Shown in pieces: positions 60,226-64,000 of a stretch of DNA of 64,000 nucleotides. The position numbers were made by a program, and so were the translations under genes. The stretch comes from Winogradskyella ursingii. Lineage in GTDB: Bacteria > Bacteroidota > Bacteroidia > Flavobacteriales > Flavobacteriaceae. The notes beneath the pieces were generated by a model. That model was not told the DNA's origin and ran no database searches. It was given only the letters and a program-made list of their open reading frames with translations. The stretch is from NCBI RefSeq assembly GCF_013403975.1, contig NZ_JABFDH010000003.1, positions 124,001 to 188,000 on the forward strand, given 5' to 3'. Every line of letters begins with the position of its first letter. Within the stretch, counting starts at the first letter, position 1.

Positions 60226-61041
60226 ATGGATACAAATCGTTTAAATTCAGTATTGGTCTCGGTCAAATGGCTTCAAAAAGAAATCGATAATCCAAACCTG
60301 ATAATTCTTGACGCGACTATAAATAAAAAGATTTCTGAGTCTGCGCTGAGAATTCCAAAAGCACGTTTTTTTGACATCAAACAAAAATTTAGCGATGTAA
60401 ATTCAATATTTCCTAGTACACTTCCTAGTGCTGAGCAATTTCAAAGTGACGCCAGAAAATTAGGCATTAATGAAGATTCCTTAATTATAGTTTATGACGA
60501 TAAAGGTATTTACTCAAGCCCAAGAGCATGGTGGCTGTTTAAGACTTTTGGGTTTGATAATGTAGCCGTACTAAATGGTGGTTTACCAGAATGGAGAAAT
60601 AAGGGGTTTTTGGTTGAATCATATTCAAGTGAGCATTATAGTATTGGAAACATTGAAGTCAATTTCAATTCAGACTTGATTACCGATTATGAAGGTCTTC
60701 AAGACTTCATTTTAGATTCTGAAAGAATAATTATTGACGCACGTTCCTCGGAAAGATTCAACTGTCAAGTACCAGAACCTCGAGAAGGTTTACGGCGTGG
60801 CAATATTCCCTCATCTATAAATTTGCATTATCAAGAACTGTTAATCGGTAATAAACTAAAATCCAAAACTTCCCTTTTAGAGTTATTAGAACCATTGAGT
60901 AGGAATAAAAAGAAAGTAGTTTTTAGCTGTGGATCTGGTATAACAGCATGTATTTTGGCATTGGCAGCAACAATTTGTAACTTTAAAAATATAACGGTCT
61001 ATGACGGATCGTGGACAGAATACGGTAGCCTAACAACATAA
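60226..61041 (+). CDS. Two-domain sulfurtransferase (3-mercaptopyruvate type)
   Basis: A 271-residue protein of two rhodanese domains. The first has VYDDKGIYSSPRAWWLFKTFGF and NVAVLNGGLPEWRNKGF; the second has DARSSERFNCQVPEPREGLR, which gives the domain-linking motif, and the active loop FSCGSGITACILALAA. The CGSGITA loop fits mercaptopyruvate sulfurtransferases (CG[ST]GVT), rather than thiosulfate ones (CRKGVT). It transfers sulfur from 3-mercaptopyruvate to a thiol acceptor. It lies 48 bp after the ATP-grasp gene, and the next gene starts 2 bp after its stop, so it is firmly in the operon. Confidence 0.88.
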   Translation: MDTNRLNSVLVSVKWLQKEIDNPNLIILDATINKKISESALRIPKARFFDIKQKFSDVNSIFPSTLPSAEQFQSDARKLGINEDSLIIVYDDKGIYSSPRAWWLFKTFGFDNVAVLNGGLPEWRNKGFLVESYSSEHYSIGNIEVNFNSDLITDYEGLQDFILDSERIIIDARSSERFNCQVPEPREGLRRGNIPSSINLHYQELLIGNKLKSKTSLLELLEPLSRNKKKVVFSCGSGITACILALAATICNFKNITVYDGSWTEYGSLTT

Positions 61042-61043
61042 AT

Positions 61044-61379
61044 ATGAAAACAATTGACTGGACAAGAGACGAACTAGTAGCTTATATTTTACTGTTCGCA
61101 GCAAATTCAGATTTTAAGGAAAACAACAAAGAGCGTAACGTGATTCTTTCAAAAGTAGATATGGAAACCTTTCAGGAAATCCATAACGAATTTGATAATG
61201 ATAATGACTACCAAGGTATAAAAAAAATAATGACGAGCTTGGAGCAGCATAATTATACGGATGAGGATATTGAAATTCTTTTGGCCGATATTAAGGTCTT
61301 ATTTTTTTCGGATAAAGAATTCAACATCATGGAGCGAAACATGCTTAAATGCCTTAAAAGATTATTTAAAACTATATGA
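61044..61379 (+). CDS. Small helical acidic protein, possibly TerB-like, 111 aa
   Basis: No family could be named with confidence. It consists of probably five or six helices. WTRDELVAYILLFAANSDFKE and then DEDIEILLADIKVLFFSDKE followed by NIMERNMLKCLKRLF are two halves that each carry an acidic residue set after a hydrophobic helix, as in TerB/DjlA-like domains (L-x-x-A-x-x-D-x-x-x-x-x-E). That would suit metal binding in stress response; this is a guess from pattern. It is tightly placed: 2 bp after the sulfurtransferase stop and overlapping the next start by 4 bp. Confidence 0.65.
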   Translation: MKTIDWTRDELVAYILLFAANSDFKENNKERNVILSKVDMETFQEIHNEFDNDNDYQGIKKIMTSLEQHNYTDEDIEILLADIKVLFFSDKEFNIMERNMLKCLKRLFKTI

Positions 61380-62212
61380 TTCAACGATTATCCATATCAG
61401 AAATTATTTTAAAAATCCAAGCAGAAGAAACATTCCATGCGGTAGCAGAAGATTATTCTTTTACTTTAAAGATTGAAAAATACGTCCATTACGCGTGTGC
61501 CGCCATACACGACGGTCATCAATTCAGAAAAGAACTTTGGGATAATTGTTTGCATACGGCTTACGAGCGTTGGTACGAAGAAGATCCAGAAACAATGTCG
61601 ATGGTCACGTCTCACCCGATTGTGCTGGCTGGTTTGGATTCCCGCTTTGAATATGATCTTAACCGTACTCCTGAAGAAGCTGTTTTTGAAACTGCGTGGG
61701 GAAAACAATTATGGAAAACTCCGCTGCCAGAATCCCAAATAGAAAAAAGTCTAAAGAAGCATGCCAATTTTTATAAAGTCGTAAAAGTCTTAATTGATAA
61801 ATTAGAAGAAAAATTTGGTGTTTGTGTAGTTTACGATATGCACAGCTATAATTGGAAACGTTGGGATAGGGAAGTACCAACTTGGAATTTAGGAACCTCA
61901 AACATAGACAACAGACGTTTTGGTAACGAGGTTGAATCTTGGCGAAAAGCTCTTTCTGAAATTGAATTACCACATGGTATTAAACAAACTGCCGCAGTTA
62001 ACGATACGTTTCAAGGGAATGGCTATTTTTTAAAATTCATCACTAATAATTTTGAAAACACGTTAGTATTAGCGACCGAAATAGCTAAAGTTTATTGTGA
62101 TGAGTATAAGCAGATAATGTTCCCAGAAGTGATTGACGCTGTTTCTAATCAACTAAAATCCAAACTAAAACATCACGCGAACGAGTTTTATAAATCACAT
62201 TCTAAAAAATGA
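61376..62212 (+). CDS. N-formylglutamate amidohydrolase family protein
   Basis: A 278-residue protein of the N-formylglutamate deformylase family. The typical segments are ACAAIHDGHQFRKEL, then LDSRFEYDLNRTPEEAVFET, VCVVYDMHSYNWKRWDREV, LGTSNIDNRRFGNEV and PHGIKQTAAVNDTFQGNGYF, which carry the conserved His, Glu and Asp residues of a zinc hydrolase. Classical members release glutamate from N-formylglutamate in histidine breakdown, but no hut genes are present, so a different gamma- or N-acyl-glutamate amide may be the substrate. It overlaps the gene before it and the gene after it by 4 bp each. Confidence 0.88.
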   Translation: MIQRLSISEIILKIQAEETFHAVAEDYSFTLKIEKYVHYACAAIHDGHQFRKELWDNCLHTAYERWYEEDPETMSMVTSHPIVLAGLDSRFEYDLNRTPEEAVFETAWGKQLWKTPLPESQIEKSLKKHANFYKVVKVLIDKLEEKFGVCVVYDMHSYNWKRWDREVPTWNLGTSNIDNRRFGNEVESWRKALSEIELPHGIKQTAAVNDTFQGNGYFLKFITNNFENTLVLATEIAKVYCDEYKQIMFPEVIDAVSNQLKSKLKHHANEFYKSHSKK

Positions 62213-64000
62213 TATCAGATAAGAAACATAAAATCGATTCATCAATAATTGACAAAATATGTAATAGCATTACTAGTGAAAAACCTGTAAATATAGAATT
62301 ACAGAATAATGGAATATTGCATATCGATAAACTTTTACCATTTATCTGTGTTTACAGATTCAGTGAAATGGATGTTTATTTTTCAAGAATTTTAAAAACG
62401 CAAGCATCATATCTTATTGTTAATGACCAAGTGGATATATCGCATCTATTAGAAGCAATAAGAATTGTGGTTTCCGCAAAATTTGATACATTTTTAATTT
62501 TGGAAATTTGGCCTAATAAGGATGAACAGAGTACTACATTTAATATATCATGTCCAGAAAACAAGGCACCTGCAACAGTATCAGCGTTAAAGGCCGGTTT
62601 TGAAACACTCAGTGATTTATATGCGAATCTTAGCGTTAATATTGACGATTCACACCAACGTCATCCAGAGCATTTGTCACCACTTCTTAATGTAGATGAA
62701 TCGAAGAAAAAAGGAACGTTAATTATTGGGCTAAGCATGCCTATTCTCTACAAAAACAACAGTTCTAACGAACTTTATTCTTTGTTCTTTAGAGAATATT
62801 ATTCTGTCTTTTCTGAAACAATAAAACGTGCTGTGTTTGAATTTATACGCGTTCAGACTACAGATGATTTTGAGAATTTCTTAATGCTAGGAAAAACAAA
62901 CATTGACCAAGTAACGCTAAAATCTGATGCAGTCCTGGCAGAAATAAGTAGCGGAATGTCTTTTCTATTGCGTACCACGCCCGTAAATAGCAATGAGGAA
63001 TGGAAAAACTTCAAGAAAAATAAATTTGAAAAAGTTCCATCGTTTAAATACAGATTAATTGCATTGGATCCTGAATTAGAAAAACGGAAACTATACAATA
63101 TTCCGATAGATCTAGTAGACGATCCCACAATAGCTTTTATCTTAAGAGGAAAGCGACTGGAAATTGAAAAACAGTTGACTATGCTAGAAGAGCGTGGTAC
63201 TAAAAACTTTCGATTTGTGGGAGAAAGTCTATATGGAGTAATCAAGAAAAAATTACTAGAGCAGGCCAAACACATTTTAAAAACCTATGCAAAACGTGAG
63301 GATCGTAAGAGCAAAAAAAGATATAGCTGCCATGAATTTGCAGATCACGCACAAAAGGAATTGGATTATTACAATACAAAATTTCCTGACCTTGACCTTG
63401 GTCTTGAGATAAGAAATGATGTTGCAGGCATTATGGTTTCAAAATCAAAATTATTGATTAATAATGAAGTTAGTTTTGATGCCAATCGTTGCGATGCACT
63501 CATTCAACATGAAATAGGAACACATATTCTCACTTATTGTAACGGAAAAAGACAGCCTTTACAACAGATGTACGAAGGGTTTGAAGGTTATGATCAACTT
63601 CAAGAAGGTCTGGCGGTTATTGCCGAATATTTAGTCGGCGGATTAACCGTAAACCGATTAAGACTTTTGGCAGGCAGAGTTATTGCGGTAGAATCTATGG
63701 TTAATGGGGCAAATTTTATTAAAACTTTTCACTTACTTCGCAAGGAATATGGTTTTAGCGATCGGATTTCATATTACATCACCATGCGTGTTTACCGAGG
63801 AGGAGGACTCACAAAAGATGCCGTTTATCTCGCAGGACTGATGGATTTGATGGACTATTTAAAGAATGGTGGAAATTTGGAAAATTTATATACAGGAAAA
63901 TTCAACATTACCCATATAGATTTGGTAGAGGAGCTGTTATATAGAAAAGTTTTAAAACAACCCGAATTACCAAGATTCTTAGAACGAAAAAGCGTTCAAA
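62209..64000 (+). CDS. DUF1704 metallopeptidase (QEGLA-motif, MATCAP/KIAA0895-like), partial
   Basis: The frame opens with ATG at 62209, overlapping the previous stop as ATGA, and runs off the window after 597 codons. It has the zinc motif HEIGTH at 434-439 (HExxxH) and the QEGLA motif at 465-469, whose Glu is the third ligand; these define DUF1704. In animals the family includes MATCAP-type carboxypeptidases that remove the last Tyr or Glu of tubulin tails. Bacterial members, often named as flavohemoglobin expression-modulating, have no proven substrate. Being coupled to an ATP-grasp ligase and an amidohydrolase suggests removal of an amino acid that the ligase adds. Confidence 0.88.
   Translation, partial: MISDKKHKIDSSIIDKICNSITSEKPVNIELQNNGILHIDKLLPFICVYRFSEMDVYFSRILKTQASYLIVNDQVDISHLLEAIRIVVSAKFDTFLILEIWPNKDEQSTTFNISCPENKAPATVSALKAGFETLSDLYANLSVNIDDSHQRHPEHLSPLLNVDESKKKGTLIIGLSMPILYKNNSSNELYSLFFREYYSVFSETIKRAVFEFIRVQTTDDFENFLMLGKTNIDQVTLKSDAVLAEISSGMSFLLRTTPVNSNEEWKNFKKNKFEKVPSFKYRLIALDPELEKRKLYNIPIDLVDDPTIAFILRGKRLEIEKQLTMLEERGTKNFRFVGESLYGVIKKKLLEQAKHILKTYAKREDRKSKKRYSCHEFADHAQKELDYYNTKFPDLDLGLEIRNDVAGIMVSKSKLLINNEVSFDANRCDALIQHEIGTHILTYCNGKRQPLQQMYEGFEGYDQLQEGLAVIAEYLVGGLTVNRLRLLAGRVIAVESMVNGANFIKTFHLLRKEYGFSDRISYYITMRVYRGGGLTKDAVYLAGLMDLMDYLKNGGNLENLYTGKFNITHIDLVEELLYRKVLKQPELPRFLERKSVQ

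Noticed and set aside
1..64000. tRNA, rRNA, CRISPR arrays, prophage genes or origin
   Set aside because: I looked for cloverleaf-like stretches, CCA ends, regularly spaced repeats, integrase/terminase/capsid proteins and dnaA boxes by eye and found none that could be supported; a tRNA search program could still find a gene I overlooked.

Overview
The window is a stretch of low-GC chromosome from a member of the Flavobacteriaceae (Bacteroidota), probably a marine genus; I cannot name the genus. The evidence is the gene families (PUR-domain protein, long NusB next to DUF1573 and YajC, leucine dehydrogenase, YebC, DUF6090, TonB-dependent receptor with a carboxypeptidase-like N-terminal domain, many Bacteroidota-type lipoproteins and ...SFSQ signal peptides), the -7 promoter motif TAnnTTTG ahead of many genes, and mostly weak Shine-Dalgarno sequences. 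No tRNA, rRNA, CRISPR array, prophage or intact insertion sequence was found.

Layout. 0-3.1 kb: a cut glycosyltransferase-39 gene and two accessory genes with cassette-like spacers. 3.1-16.1 kb: exported peptidase and cyclophilin lipoproteins, a Nudix hydrolase, a PlsC-type acyltransferase, NDH-2, a lysoplasmalogenase-like protein, a TonB-dependent receptor, thioredoxin/GNAT, CsaA, and two paralogous ECF sigma factor/membrane protein pairs (8.8-7.7 kb and 15.0-16.1 kb). 16.1-26.2 kb: M14 peptidase, PUR protein, ABC exporter, leucine dehydrogenase, nusB-DUF1573-yajC and small stress-type proteins. 26.5-30.9 kb: a signalling operon made of an FHA-domain membrane protease, a PP2C phosphatase and a Ser/Thr kinase. 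30.9-38.4 kb: an accessory island of separately spaced minus-strand genes (lipoproteins, intradiol-dioxygenase-like proteins, amidohydrolase, cupin, sterol-desaturase family) with dispersed degenerate repeats, two IS110 transposase remnants and a truncated thioredoxin. 38.6-47.7 kb: yebC, phhB, an epimerase-like gene, gcvT, a four-helix copper-storage protein and a Cys-poor paralogue, DUF421, a membrane-anchored EEP-fold protein, a GH3 protein and a YciE/YciF ferroxidase-like protein. 48.0-57.5 kb: a radical-SAM DNA-repair-like pair, an NAD(P)-binding protein, a large FAD/Fe-S oxidoreductase, an LpxH-like phosphoesterase and chorismate synthase. 57.6-64.0 kb: an amino-acid symporter followed by a tightly packed operon of a GshB-like ATP-grasp ligase, a mercaptopyruvate-type sulfurtransferase, a small helical protein, an N-formylglutamate amidohydrolase family protein and a DUF1704 (MATCAP/KIAA0895-type) metallopeptidase that runs off the end.

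The two parts most likely to hide undescribed biology are the 59.1-64.0 kb ligase/amidohydrolase/carboxypeptidase operon, which looks like a make-and-trim system for an amino-acyl or peptide product, and the 26.5-30.9 kb operon, in which a phosphothreonine-binding domain is joined through one membrane helix to an outward-facing serine protease beside a matched kinase and phosphatase. The 30.9-38.4 kb island is the best place to look for an unrecognised gene-mobility mechanism. Function calls rest on reading motifs in translated sequence; no database search was possible.
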